A stretch of DNA of 64,000 nucleotides from Elusimicrobiota bacterium (GCA_026388155.1 JAPLKI010000025.1:1-64000), one strand, 5' to 3'. Positions 8,671-17,145 are shown, counted from the first letter of the stretch. The notes: generated by a model from the letters alone, not told the origin. Translations and numbers: made by a program.

Positions 8671-8684
8671 AATTCCTTAACTTC

Positions 8685-8767
8685 TATTGCCATAAGTTTT
8701 ATGCCATATGCTTTTTAGGAGTTTCCTTGTAACTTATGGCCTTTGGCTTATGGCTTATGGCTTATGG
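8685..8767. repeat. GCTTATGGC-word fold-back element
   Basis: Left arm words CCATAAGTTTTATGCCATATG and right arm words ACTTATGGC, TTTGGCTTATGGC flank a core AGGAGTTTCCTT at 8717-8728. The right arm is a degenerate reverse complement of the left. One of at least five spacers in this window built of the same words. Confidence 0.7.
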
Positions 8768-8769
8768 CG

Positions 8770-8800
8770 CCGAGAAGGTAGCCTCAGGCTACTTTCTCGG
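8770..8800 (-). terminator. Hairpin over the efp stop codon
   Basis: Arms 8770-8783 and 8787-8800 (CCGAGAAGGTAGCC type) pair with one mismatch around a 3-base loop. The stop codon and last codons of efp lie inside the stem. No T-run follows, so termination is uncertain; an mRNA 3' end stabiliser is an alternative. Confidence 0.5.
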
Positions 8801-9364
8801 CTCTGTCACCCTTTCAACGTATTCAAATGTTCTGGTATCCACCCGTATTTTATCGCCTTCGTTCACAAAAAGCGGCACTTTAACTTCAAGACCGGTCGAC
8901 ACTTTGGCGGGTTTGGTGACATTGGAAACCGTATCACCTTTAACGCCGGCTACCGTCTCGGTGACTACCATCACTAAATTTGCCGGCAGCTCTATATTGT
9001 AAAACCTTTCGTCAAGATAAAGACCCTGCACTTCCATGTTATCGCTGAGAAACTGCATGAGGCTGCCTATTTTTTCCATGCTCAGGCCCAACTGTTCATA
9101 ATTCGCATTATCCATGAAATAGGCCATCGTTCCATCGTTATACATGTAGGTTTTCGGACGTTTTTCCACCATAACTTCCTTAAATTTGTCCTCGGGCCTG
9201 TAAGCGGTTTCAATTACCGAGCCGGTATCAAGGTTTCGCAGCTTGACGCGAACCACGGCCCTGGCCTGGGACTTGCGGTGATGCTGATGAGTAAGAACCT
9301 CGACGGTCTGGCCGTTCTCATTTATGAAGATGTCGCCTTCTTTGAATTCAGTAGCTAGTATCAT
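8789..9364 (-). CDS. efp: Elongation factor P with unusual tip loop
   Basis: EF-P rescues ribosomes stalled at polyproline. The 191-residue product has the KOW-like domain I (ATEFKEGDIF, then VRVKLRNLDTG), the OB domain with YNDGTMAYFMD, and the C-terminal OB fold ending FEYVERV. The modified tip is odd: the usual KPG(K/R)G loop is replaced by HHRKSQAR (about 28-35), so a gapless alignment puts Gln33 at the position normally lysylated or rhamnosylated. No epmA, epmB or earP homologue is in the window. GGAGATC provides the ribosome-binding site. Confidence 0.95.
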   Translation of the reverse strand: MILATEFKEGDIFINENGQTVEVLTHQHHRKSQARAVVRVKLRNLDTGSVIETAYRPEDKFKEVMVEKRPKTYMYNDGTMAYFMDNANYEQLGLSMEKIGSLMQFLSDNMEVQGLYLDERFYNIELPANLVMVVTETVAGVKGDTVSNVTKPAKVSTGLEVKVPLFVNEGDKIRVDTRTFEYVERVTEPRK

Positions 9365-9395
9365 TTCGTGATCTCCTTCAATATCGATTTCGCTC

Positions 9396-9482
9396 AGGGG
9401 TTAGGGGCGATGGGTTAGGGTTTAGGGAAGCAATTCCTTATTTCTGCAACCTCTACCCTCAACCCTAGCCCCTCTACCCTGT
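9396..9482. repeat. GGGTTAGGG-word fold-back element
   Basis: Left words AGGGGTTAGGGG, GGGTTAGGGTTT and right words CTCTACCCTC, AACCCTAGCCCC form opposed arms around the core GGGAAGCAATTCCTTA (9425-9440). The element fills the space between efp and the M48 protease gene. The same core recurs at 13150, 27532, 46430 and 50581. Confidence 0.75.
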
Positions 9483-10535
9483 AGTTTGCCCCCTGCTGCT
9501 TTGGTACGCCATTGCCTTTAATGCCAGTATCCGTTTTTCCATGGGGGGATGGGTGGCGAAAAGGTCAGCCGCGAGGCCCATTTTTTCCTCTATCAGGCTG
9601 CCGCGCGGGTCCGTTATGCACATATGCGCCACTCCGTTGTTTATGGCGTAAGTGGGCATGACGGCGTTACGTATTTTTTCAAGCGCAGACGCGAGTGAAA
9701 GCGGATTTCTGGTCAGCTCGGCGCCGGAAGCGTCGGCCAGATATTCACGCTCGCGCGAAACCGCCATGGCAAGAAGCCGCGAGAGAATAGGCGCAAGTAT
9801 CACAAGCGCTATCCATAAAACGAACAAGACCAGCATCAGCGGTCCCAACCCCTTTTTTGAGCCCCCGCCTGAAGAAGAGGAAGATGAGGAGCCGCCGCCG
9901 GTAGAAACCCTTGAGTAGCGCGTACTTCTGCCGGCGAAATCGCTTAAGAGGCCGATAGCTCCGATGAGCGCCGCAGTCACCGTCATAAGGCGCATGTCGT
10001 AATTCCTTATGTGGCTCATCTCGTGAGCCACCACGCCCTGCATCTCCTCGCGGTTGAGCGAACCCAAGAGCCCCTCGGTGACGGCAATAACGGAATTGGC
10101 TGGATTCGTGCCGGTGGCAAACGCGTTCAGGTCAGGGTCCGGAACTATATAGACCGTAGGAGGCGGCAGCCCCGCCGCCGTGGCCATCTCCTCAACTATA
10201 TTTATCAGCTGCTTTTCTTTTTCATCCGTAGACACGGCGCGCCTGGCCATAGTGGACTTGAGCACCATGGCCGGGCCGTTCAGCATGCTGTTGGCAGCCA
10301 TACCCAAACCGATGAGGAGCGCTATTATTGTGCCGTATGGGATCGGCTGGGCGGTGTGGGTGTCGGCCTCGTAATAACCGGACGAGGTCAGGTTATATTT
10401 CGGGTCCGGCGCGGGATTAAAGCTAAGATAAAAAAAGTCAAACCCAAGCCCTATGAATAAAAACAGCGCCACAAAGACGCTCATAATGAAAGCCGTCATC
10501 CGTCTGTTGTGCGCCTGTTGTTCGAAGAGGTTCAT
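9474..10535 (-). CDS. htpX: Membrane M48 family zinc metalloprotease (HtpX-like)
   Basis: 353 residues with two N-terminal membrane helices (about 15-35 and 72-90), the zinc-binding HEMSH at about 169-173, two further hydrophobic segments around a Ser/Gly-rich loop (SSSSSSGGG), and the third zinc ligand in REREYLADASGAEL. This is the HtpX layout for inner-membrane protein quality control. It follows a LemA gene on the same strand, a pairing widely seen in bacteria. No clear Shine-Dalgarno sequence is visible; a word-type fold-back element (10546-10632) lies directly upstream. Confidence 0.93.
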   Translation of the reverse strand: MNLFEQQAHNRRMTAFIMSVFVALFLFIGLGFDFFYLSFNPAPDPKYNLTSSGYYEADTHTAQPIPYGTIIALLIGLGMAANSMLNGPAMVLKSTMARRAVSTDEKEKQLINIVEEMATAAGLPPPTVYIVPDPDLNAFATGTNPANSVIAVTEGLLGSLNREEMQGVVAHEMSHIRNYDMRLMTVTAALIGAIGLLSDFAGRSTRYSRVSTGGGSSSSSSSGGGSKKGLGPLMLVLFVLWIALVILAPILSRLLAMAVSREREYLADASGAELTRNPLSLASALEKIRNAVMPTYAINNGVAHMCITDPRGSLIEEKMGLAADLFATHPPMEKRILALKAMAYQSSRGQTTG

Positions 10536-10545
10536 AATGCAGAGG

Positions 10546-10632
10546 CTGGGGGCTAGCGGATAGAGATCAGCGGCGGAATACTAAGTTTTTGCTTAAAGAG
10601 CTCATTCCCCATCCGCCAACCGCTATCCGCTA
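10546..10632. repeat. CTAGCGGATAG-word fold-back element
   Basis: Left words GGGGGCTAGCGGATAG and right words CATCCGCCAACCGCTATCCGC face each other between the M48 protease and LemA genes. The middle is less conserved than in sister elements. It may therefore be an older copy. Confidence 0.6.
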
Positions 10633-10643
10633 TACCCTGTCTT

Positions 10644-11207
10644 TTATACCGTCAGGTCCACCTTGGGGGTTTCCCGTTCGGGGGAGTCGGCCGGCAGTTC
10701 CCAAAGCGTCGCTGCAGAGAAGCCCATCATAGAGGCTAACACATTGGCGGGGAATGTCTGCTGCCGGTTATTGAAGCTGGTTACCACATCGTTATAGAAC
10801 TGGCGGGAAAAACCGATCTGATTTTCAGTGTGGGTCAGCTCTTCCATAAGCGATTTAACGGATTCGTTGGCCTTGAGGTTGGGGTAATTTTCCGCCACGG
10901 CCATCAATCTGCCCAGGGCCTGCGTGAGCATGCCTTCCTTGGCCATAATGTCGCCGGGATTGCCGCCCTGCCCGGCTGAAACCGCGGCCGCGCGGGCCTG
11001 TATGACTCCTGTAAGGGTTTCCTTTTCAAACTTCATTTCTCCCTGGACGGAGGCGACCAGATTGGGAATAAGATCGTGGCGCCTTTTAAGCTGCACATCT
11101 ATCTGTTTGAAGGCGTTAGCCACCTGATTCCTGAGCCTTATGAGGCTGTTAAAAATGGCCACTACTCCAAAACCCAAAAGCAACAAAACAACCGCTAATA
11201 CAACCAT
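10644..11207 (-). CDS. lemA: LemA family membrane protein
   Basis: 187 residues: one N-terminal membrane helix (VVLAVVLLLLGFGVVAIFNSLI) followed by the helical-bundle signature RLRNQVANAFKQIDVQLKRRHDLIPNLV and the C-terminal FNDVVTSFNN/FPANVLASMMGF region. The bundle faces outside the cytoplasm in LemA proteins, and exact function is unknown. AAGGAGG lies six bases before the ATG. It is followed by the M48 protease gene, so a joint role in envelope protein turnover is plausible. Confidence 0.93.
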   Translation of the reverse strand: MVVLAVVLLLLGFGVVAIFNSLIRLRNQVANAFKQIDVQLKRRHDLIPNLVASVQGEMKFEKETLTGVIQARAAAVSAGQGGNPGDIMAKEGMLTQALGRLMAVAENYPNLKANESVKSLMEELTHTENQIGFSRQFYNDVVTSFNNRQQTFPANVLASMMGFSAATLWELPADSPERETPKVDLTV

Positions 11208-11219
11208 ATATTTCCTCCT

Positions 11220-12257
11220 TTATTTTGTCAGTATTTCACAACCGTTTTTTTTCACCAGCACAGAATCTTCTATTCTCACGCCGAATTTGCCGCTGAGATA
11301 AATGCCGGGCTCCACCGTAACCGCCATGCCCGCCTTTAAGGTTTCTTCCGACTTGGTATTAAGGGTGGGCGCCTCATGGATCTCCAGCCCCACGCCGTGA
11401 CCGGTGCCATGTATAAAATACTGGCCGTAACCGGCATCCGCGATATGGTCCCTGCAGACCTTGTCCACAAGCCGGGCCTTTACTCCTGCCTTGACGGCCT
11501 TAACTCCCGCTTTTTGGGACGCGGCCACAATGGAATGGATTTTAAGAAATTCCGGGGTAGGCCTGCCGTAGAAGAAAGTGCGGGTTATGTCGGAACAATA
11601 GCCTTTGTAAATGCAGCCGAAATCGATCAATACCGCCTCGTTATTTTTAAGTTCGCGCTCCGAACTCTCATGGTGCGGCAGGGCTGAGTCGGGACCGAAA
11701 CCGATGATAAGGTTAAAAGAAGGCCCTTTAGCGCCCATAGCCTGCATAAGGTCCTCAAGCTCTCTGGAAACCGAAATTTCCGTTCTACCCCGTTTCACTC
11801 GGGGTTTTATGCGTTTGAAAGCCTCCGCCGCTATGCGGCAGGAATGCCTGAGCGCGGTTACCTCCTCCCCCTCTTTTATGAGCCGCAGAGAAGCGGTAAG
11901 CCCCTTTTTCTCCAGACAACCCTGTTTTGCCCAAAATTGCCCGCGCAAATATGTTTCTGTCTCAGGTTCAAAGGCGGTTTTTTTTAATTTCTGTTCTTTC
12001 ACCTTGGAAATAACCGCTTCAAGCGTGTTATCGCAGGAGGCGGCGTTTATGAACGGGGCTTTTGAATTAAACTGCTCCAGCAGCATTTTAGGCATAAAAG
12101 CCCAGGCATCAGTCCTTGAAACAAGCATAATGTAGCCGTCCATGGAGAATCCGGTCAGGAAAGCGGTTTCAAGCGGACGCGTCACCACCAAAGCGTCAAT
12201 TTTATCGTCTTTAAGAAGCCCCTGCAAATCTTTGATTCTTCTAGCGTAAAAGTTCAT
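11220..12257 (-). CDS. M24 family metallopeptidase (Xaa-Pro aminopeptidase/dipeptidase)
   Basis: About 345 residues. The N-terminal creatinase-like domain (RIKDLQGLLKDDKIDALVV) is followed by a pita-bread domain with all five metal ligands: Asp in IDFGC, Asp in SDITRTFF, His in GTGHGVGLEIHE, Glu in VTVEPGIYL and Glu in VRIEDSV. It cleaves N-terminal residues before proline. ATG 12257 is preferred to 12272 because AGAGGG lies seven bases before it. LemA follows 12 bases downstream, so the genes are probably co-transcribed. Confidence 0.94.
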   Translation of the reverse strand: MNFYARRIKDLQGLLKDDKIDALVVTRPLETAFLTGFSMDGYIMLVSRTDAWAFMPKMLLEQFNSKAPFINAASCDNTLEAVISKVKEQKLKKTAFEPETETYLRGQFWAKQGCLEKKGLTASLRLIKEGEEVTALRHSCRIAAEAFKRIKPRVKRGRTEISVSRELEDLMQAMGAKGPSFNLIIGFGPDSALPHHESSERELKNNEAVLIDFGCIYKGYCSDITRTFFYGRPTPEFLKIHSIVAASQKAGVKAVKAGVKARLVDKVCRDHIADAGYGQYFIHGTGHGVGLEIHEAPTLNTKSEETLKAGMAVTVEPGIYLSGKFGVRIEDSVLVKKNGCEILTK

Positions 12258-12341
12258 GCGCGGCCCTCTCATGAAAAAATATTCGTCCTGATACCGTAAT
12301 TATACAATTTTAAAAAGGGTAGGGGGGTCTTAGGGCTCGGT

Positions 12342-13109
12342 TTAACGAGCCCTTAACTCCGCGATTAGTTTCAGGTAATCTTCAAGCGACAACTCCTGAG
12401 GCCTGACTCTGGATTCCAGGTTGATTTTTGAAAGCGCGCTTTCTACGGCTGTCTTTGAGAACCTGCCCGAAAGAGCGAGTGAATTAACCAGGGTTTTTCT
12501 TCTGTGCGAGAAAGCGGATTTTAGTAAGCTGAAAAGTTCTTTTTCAAGCTCCGCGGCCAAAAACTTCCGCGGCCTTAAAACAAGCACGGAAGAATCCACT
12601 TCCGGCTCCGGCTGGAAGCTGGCCGCCCCCACGTCAGCCAGTAAAGTAATATCGGCGCGCGCCTGCGCGGAAATAGAAAGATAGCCGTAGTCGTGTGTAC
12701 CGCGCTCCGCGGTCAGCTTGCGGGCCACCTCTTTCTGGAACATAAAAACCGCAAGCGCAAAATTTTCAAGGCGGAGGACCCGCTCAAGTATCGGGGTGGA
12801 GCAGGAGTACGGGAGATTCCCTATGAAAGCCGTCTTTGCCCCGCGCATTTCCGCAGCGAGGTCCAGTTCAAGAAAATCCCGGTTAACCAGGCTTATGCCG
12901 GGATATTTTCCGCGCAGGAAATCAGCCATCTCGGGGTCAATTTCCACCGCTTTAAAACGCGGCCCGTATCTGGGATAAAGGAAATCCGTAAGGGCGCCGC
13001 GGCCGGGCCCTATTTCCACCAGATTTTCAAATTTCTCCCCGTCAAGAGCGGAAACTATTTCAGCGCAAACCCGCTTGTCTGTTAAAAACACCTGGCTGTA
13101 TTTAGGCAT
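12342..13109 (-). CDS. rsmA: 16S rRNA (adenine1518/1519-N6) dimethyltransferase RsmA/KsgA
   Basis: 255 residues. The SAM-binding motif EIGPGRGALT is near 32-41, the acidic ribose contact is VEIDPEMA, and the catalytic NLPYSCSTPIL is near 117. The C-terminal helical domain (FSHRRKTLVNSL) that contacts 16S rRNA is present. It dimethylates two adenines of the small-subunit 3' hairpin late in ribosome assembly. The gene starts after a word-type fold-back element (13112-13205) and has no evident Shine-Dalgarno sequence. Confidence 0.96.
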   Translation of the reverse strand: MPKYSQVFLTDKRVCAEIVSALDGEKFENLVEIGPGRGALTDFLYPRYGPRFKAVEIDPEMADFLRGKYPGISLVNRDFLELDLAAEMRGAKTAFIGNLPYSCSTPILERVLRLENFALAVFMFQKEVARKLTAERGTHDYGYLSISAQARADITLLADVGAASFQPEPEVDSSVLVLRPRKFLAAELEKELFSLLKSAFSHRRKTLVNSLALSGRFSKTAVESALSKINLESRVRPQELSLEDYLKLIAELRAR

Positions 13110-13111
13110 AG

Positions 13112-13205
13112 TTTAAGAGCAGCGGATAGGGGAAAGCGGCTAGGGGTTAGGGAATGAGTTCCTTAATGGCGCTAACCGCTCGCCTCCAGCCTATATCCCA
13201 CCTAC
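13112..13205. repeat. GGGTTAGGG-word fold-back element
   Basis: Left words GCGGATAGGGG, GCGGCTAGGGGTTAGGG and right words GCTAACCGCTCGCC, CTATATCCCACCTACCCC surround core GGGAATGAGTTCCTTA (13150-13165). The right end reaches the last codons of murC. It separates murC from rsmA, both minus strand. Confidence 0.75.
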
Positions 13206-14581
13206 CCCAGCCTCATTCTCACTTCAGCGCCTGTTTTCCACACATCCCCGGCCCCGACTGTTATTAAAACATCTCCCGGACGCAATTCTTTGGACAATTC
13301 GAGTGCCCCCGGGAATTCCGAAGCTGCAATGCCGGTTTTTCTAAGCCCGTCAAGCAGCAGCCGGGAAGTGACTCCAGGAATAGGTTTCTCCCCCGCCGGA
13401 TAAATTTCCATTACATAAACCTTGCCCGCGCTCGCGAATGCGGGCGGGAATTGGCGGAAAAGAAGTCTGGTCCTTGAGTAGCGGTGCGGCTGAAATAAAA
13501 CCACCAGCCTGCGTCCTTTGAAAAGTTCAGCCGCCGTATCAAGCGTGGCTTTTATCTCGGTGGGATGGTGGCCGTAATCGTCAAGGAACTCCACGCCGGA
13601 GACCGTTCCAAGGCGTTCCAGGCGGCGTTTCACTCCGCTAAAATCCGCGAGGCCCCCGGCCAGCTTGTTAAAATCAAAACCCAGGTAACTGCCGGCGGCC
13701 ATGGCGCAAAGGGAATTAAGCAGATTATGCCGCCCCGGCGCGCGCAGGCGCACTCTGCCTTTTTCGGCTCCCTTGAAAACCGCCGTATAAGCCGTGCCCC
13801 CCCCCTCAAGCTGCCTCATGTCTTTCGCCGTCCAGTCGGAGCGGTTTTTAAGGCCGTAGGTTAAAAATGGCCCCTTTAGCTTTCGGGCCATTTCAAGGAC
13901 GTTAGCATCATCGGCGCAAAGGACGGCTGTCCCGTAAAACGGCGGTTTGGACGCGTAAGCCAGGAACGCGTTTTTCAGGTTGTCCATATTCCCGTAATGC
14001 TCAAGATGGTCGGAGTCGATGTTGGTAATGCAGGCGACCAAGGGGGAGAAATAAAGGAAGGAGCCGTCCGATTCATCGGCCTCGATGACAAAATATTCGC
14101 TTTTGCCCAGCCGTATGTTAGAGCCGGCGTTTTTAAAAATCCCCCCCACCACCGCGGTGGCGTCGGCTCCTGCCGCGTGCAGGGCCGCGGCCGTCATGGA
14201 AGTGGTGGTGGTTTTTCCGTGCGTACCGCTTACCGCCACGGTCTTTTTCAGTTCAGCGATTTTTGAAAGCATCCGCGCCCGTTGAACGACTTTCACACCG
14301 GCGGCGTATGCGCGCTTAAGCTCCGGGTTGTCCGGCCCGATGGCGGAACTGACTACCACGATATCGCTCGCGCCGAGGTTGCCCGCCTTATGCCCCGCGA
14401 AAACCTCCGCGCCCTCGGCCTTTAATCCTTTTGTTATCTCGGAGTCGTTCAAGTCGGAACCGGACACCTCAAAGCCGGCCGCGAGCAGCAGCCGGGCTAT
14501 GCCGCTCATGCCTATGCCGCCGATGCCTATAAAGTGAACTTTTTTTATTTCCTCAAGCGAAAAATCAAGCGTGAAATTCAT
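13202..14581 (-). CDS. murC: UDP-N-acetylmuramate--L-alanine ligase
   Basis: Cytoplasmic murein precursor enzyme adding L-Ala to UDP-MurNAc. The 459-residue product has the N-terminal Rossmann motif GIGGIGMSG (19-27), the ATP loop GTHGKTTT (119-126), the central ligase domain with EADESDGSF and TNIDSDHLEHY, and the C-terminal domain with DDYGHHPTEI and FQPHRYSRT. It begins one base after the stop of the THEP1-like gene, so they are translationally coupled. No other mur gene of the dcw cluster is adjacent. Confidence 0.97.
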   Translation of the reverse strand: MNFTLDFSLEEIKKVHFIGIGGIGMSGIARLLLAAGFEVSGSDLNDSEITKGLKAEGAEVFAGHKAGNLGASDIVVVSSAIGPDNPELKRAYAAGVKVVQRARMLSKIAELKKTVAVSGTHGKTTTTSMTAAALHAAGADATAVVGGIFKNAGSNIRLGKSEYFVIEADESDGSFLYFSPLVACITNIDSDHLEHYGNMDNLKNAFLAYASKPPFYGTAVLCADDANVLEMARKLKGPFLTYGLKNRSDWTAKDMRQLEGGGTAYTAVFKGAEKGRVRLRAPGRHNLLNSLCAMAAGSYLGFDFNKLAGGLADFSGVKRRLERLGTVSGVEFLDDYGHHPTEIKATLDTAAELFKGRRLVVLFQPHRYSRTRLLFRQFPPAFASAGKVYVMEIYPAGEKPIPGVTSRLLLDGLRKTGIAASEFPGALELSKELRPGDVLITVGAGDVWKTGAEVRMRLG

Positions 14582-14582
14582 T

Positions 14583-15119
14583 TTACAGCTCCTTCAATCC
14601 GCGAATGCATTCCTCAAACCAGCTTTCGGTCTGCTGCCGCAGCCTGACGGCGTCCGGGTTCAGATCGGCCACCGCCGTATTATCAAGCCCCGAAAGCGTC
14701 CCTTCAAAACTTTTAGCCCCGCGCCTGAAAAAAACCAGGCAGGGCACGGAGGAGACAAGCGCCTCCGCCGCCATACGCCGGACGGCAGGCGAAAGCAGGG
14801 TCATCGGGCCAAGCTCATCAAGGAACAGTATTTTTTTATCCTTCGCGGCAGACTCAAAGGCCTCTTTGAAAGCCGTCTCAAGTCCGGGCAGATTCACTCC
14901 GTATTTATTCAGCCGCGCCGGACCGAACAGATTTTTTGAAGCCAGTTCAAAGCGCTGTCCGCGCGCGGTTTCAAGAGTAAAGCCCAAACGCGAACCGGCC
15001 TCCCTTTTCTCAATAGTGCGGAAACCGGAGAGCCAGTAATTGTAGCTGAAAAAAAGTTTCGCCACAAAGATCTCTTTAAGGCTGTAACTCCTGAAGGCTA
15101 TAGCCAGATTTTTTTTCAT
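14583..15119 (-). CDS. THEP1-like protein lacking the P-loop
   Basis: 178 residues. It matches THEP1 nucleoside-triphosphatases (DUF265) through LSGFRTIEKREAGSRLGF, NKYGVNLPGLE and the Walker B-like ILFLDELGPMTLL. The N-terminus, where THEP1 proteins have GxxGxGKT, reads MKKNLAIAFRSYSLKEIFVAK and carries no P-loop. It is therefore unlikely to hydrolyse NTP in the usual way. ATG 15119 is preferred; TTG 15128 is in frame. An intact relative with SAPVNSGKTAF is encoded at 50631-51125. Tight coupling to murC suggests a role tied to cell-wall precursor synthesis, which is only inference. Confidence 0.78.
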   Translation of the reverse strand: MKKNLAIAFRSYSLKEIFVAKLFFSYNYWLSGFRTIEKREAGSRLGFTLETARGQRFELASKNLFGPARLNKYGVNLPGLETAFKEAFESAAKDKKILFLDELGPMTLLSPAVRRMAAEALVSSVPCLVFFRRGAKSFEGTLSGLDNTAVADLNPDAVRLRQQTESWFEECIRGLKEL

Positions 15120-15164
15120 TGTGAACAAGACAAAAGGCGCATATGCATAAAGTGAAGGAGCTAT

Positions 15165-16901
15165 TTATAACTTTGAACCTTTTCCGCTCTGTGCCTCTTC
15201 CCCCTGCTTTAACCCGCCTCCCGAAAGCCATTTGATATTGGAGAGGGCTGTTTGATTTTCAGGTTCTTTTTTGAGCGCCTCACGGCAGGCTTTAAGGCCT
15301 CCGGCCTCATCTCCCTTTTCCACTAATGCCGCGGTCCTGCCCAAGTCGGATAGAACACCGCTTTTCACGTCAAATTCATCCAGGGCGGAATCAGCGCGGC
15401 CAAGCAACAGATAGCCGAGGCCCAGCACCGCGCCGAACTCCGGAACTGTTTCAGGTCCAGACCCGCGAGGCTGCCCCGCCGCCGTATTCGCGGCAAGCGC
15501 CGGGTTCTCCATCTCTTCAACCGCGTCGGAAACATTTTCAAGCCAGTTGTCGCCCATAACCCAAAGCCCCATGTCATTGCCGACATTTCTGGGCTTGTAG
15601 CTGACTTCAGCGGCCCTTGGCCCGCCGGCCCCGGGCGCGCCGGCTGCCTCCCGGCTGCCGGCGCTTTTATGCGTTTCAATGTTCAAAGAAAGCTTCGCGT
15701 CGTTTCCGGGGGAAACGTCCTGCATCATTTTTTTTACTTCAGCTGAAATAGCGGCCGCTTTTTCAAGCCTTCCGGCGGACTTCCCGGCCGCCATAAAATA
15801 TTCCTTTTTCGTGTAGGAAAGACGCGGTCTTTTGTAAGCGGCCGACAGCTGGTCTTTAAGGGCGCTTGGCTTTTCCGGGTCTATTTTAACAAGCCCGGTT
15901 TTTGGAAGTTCCAGGATTTCGACCTTTATCTTTACATCCTCGTCTTCCGGAATTTTAGCCACGGCGTTTTCAAGCGGGCTGTCTCCGGCGCTTGTGTTTT
16001 CATGGGTTTCCGAGCCGGGCCCGCCGCCGCCCGCGTAGGCAAGCGTTATGGAAATGCCTCCCTTGTCATTTTTAGGAGTAAGCAAAAACGCCCCCTCCAA
16101 AACTTTTTTTATTTCCCCGCCGCTGCGTTCGCCGGTTTTCAAAAGCGTCCAGGCCAGACGGAAGCGCACCACCGAATCGCCGGGTTTTAAAACCAAAGCC
16201 TTTCTGTAAAGCTTTACGGCCGCGCCGTAATCACCGCGCCTGTCGTATAAAGCGGCCAGTTCGAGCATTGCATCCTCGTAATCCGGATAAATAGAAAGCG
16301 CTTTTTTTAATTCCGCCGCCGCCTGGTCATAACGCCCCAGCCGCGAGTAAAGAAGACCGATTTGAAAACGGTAAAGAGGGTTATCGGGCTCAAGCGAAAC
16401 CGCGAGCCTCGAGTAATCAAGCGCCTTCTCGTATAAACCCATGGAATGATAAATCGAACCGATATTCATTTTTATATCCGCGCGGTCGCCCGCTATAGCG
16501 TCCGACCTGGTAAAATTATCAAGCGCCCCTTCGTAATCGCCCTGCCAGGCGCGCACTATACCCTTAAGCTGAAAAGCCATGGCATTCCGGGGATCACGTT
16601 TCAAAGCGGAATCAAATTCTTCCACCGCTTTTTGAGGCTCCCCTAGCCAATAGAGGCTGGCGCCGTAAAGCACGAGGGCGCTTGGATCGTCGGGGGTTTT
16701 TTCAAGCGCTTTCAAGAATTCATCCGCAGCTTCGGGATATCGTTCGGAGTTCATTAAAGCGTAACCTTTGCGCAGGTTAAGGGAGCTCTGTTCCTCCATC
16801 AGTCTGTCCCACACGGTTTTTACCTGCGTGTTTTCAAGCGAGGCAAATGCTGATCCGCGCAAAAGAAGAAAGCAGACAAGTATGGCGGCCGGAAGTGGCA
16901 T
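15165..16901 (-). CDS. Exported TPR-repeat protein
   Basis: 578 residues with a signal peptide (PLPAAILVCFLLLRGSAFA). About seven TPR units follow (residues 40-270), many showing the W/L-G-Y-A-F-P spacing, for example AALYDRRGDYGAAVKLYRKAL. Then comes an Ala/Gly/Ser-rich low-complexity middle and a short second TPR pair near the C-terminus (ALKKEPENQTALSNIKWL). TPR solenoids bind other proteins; no catalytic motif is seen. The promoter TATAAT is 11 bases before the ATG and no Shine-Dalgarno sequence is present. Confidence 0.85.
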   Translation of the reverse strand: MPLPAAILVCFLLLRGSAFASLENTQVKTVWDRLMEEQSSLNLRKGYALMNSERYPEAADEFLKALEKTPDDPSALVLYGASLYWLGEPQKAVEEFDSALKRDPRNAMAFQLKGIVRAWQGDYEGALDNFTRSDAIAGDRADIKMNIGSIYHSMGLYEKALDYSRLAVSLEPDNPLYRFQIGLLYSRLGRYDQAAAELKKALSIYPDYEDAMLELAALYDRRGDYGAAVKLYRKALVLKPGDSVVRFRLAWTLLKTGERSGGEIKKVLEGAFLLTPKNDKGGISITLAYAGGGGPGSETHENTSAGDSPLENAVAKIPEDEDVKIKVEILELPKTGLVKIDPEKPSALKDQLSAAYKRPRLSYTKKEYFMAAGKSAGRLEKAAAISAEVKKMMQDVSPGNDAKLSLNIETHKSAGSREAAGAPGAGGPRAAEVSYKPRNVGNDMGLWVMGDNWLENVSDAVEEMENPALAANTAAGQPRGSGPETVPEFGAVLGLGYLLLGRADSALDEFDVKSGVLSDLGRTAALVEKGDEAGGLKACREALKKEPENQTALSNIKWLSGGGLKQGEEAQSGKGSKL

Positions 16902-16912
16902 ACGATAAATGG

Positions 16913-16918
16913 ATTATA
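16913..16918 (-). promoter_or_regulatory. Near-leaderless -10 box of the TPR gene at 15165-16901
   Basis: TATAAT on the minus strand, 11 bases before the ATG, in an AT-rich stretch. A weak TTCCTT lies 17 bases further upstream. Confidence 0.55.
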
Positions 16919-17009
16919 TTAATTAAAAGTAATAAAAGGAAACCAGATGAAAGACAAGCTGGTTTTAAGATTATGGAAGGTTTGAACGACCCAGTAAGGC
17001 AAAAACAGG

Positions 17010-17139
17010 CAAAAAGAAAGGGAGCACGAAAAGATTGCGCCTGCCAGATGCCTTTTCGTGCTCCCTATTGTACGCAACGCAACAACTACCGCGGCCTGCC
17101 GCCGCATGCCTCCCTCAGATACACATAATAGTAAACCAC
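17010..17139 (-). ncRNA. Candidate small RNA (~130 nt)
   Basis: A strong promoter, TTGACA (17169-17174)-17-TATAAG (17146-17151), predicts a start near 17139 on the minus strand. A terminator hairpin, 15 bp with arms 17019-17033 and 17052-17066, followed by TTTCTTTTT, ends it near 17010. The only start codon inside (17107) has GGGAGG just one base before it and its frame runs through the terminator, so coding is unlikely. A second small hairpin (GCGGC/GCCGC) lies mid-transcript. It matches neither tmRNA nor the SRP RNA signature. The remaining spacer to 17353 holds TTTAGATT-type word repeats. Confidence 0.45.
17019..17066 (-). terminator. Rho-independent terminator
   Basis: Perfect 15-bp stem (AGGGAGCACGAAAAG and complement) with an 18-base loop and a T-rich tail on the minus strand. 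It would end the candidate small RNA and any read-through from the LysM gene. Confidence 0.75.
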
Positions 17140-17145
17140 AACTAT

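Noticed and set aside
8685-9482. Word repeats as a CRISPR array
   Set aside because: Units are degenerate, have no constant spacer length and are inverted between arms; no cas gene is present.
16919-17107. 62-residue minus-strand open frame in the small-RNA region
   Set aside because: GGGAGG is only one base from the ATG, the frame passes through a strong terminator, and composition is not coding-like.
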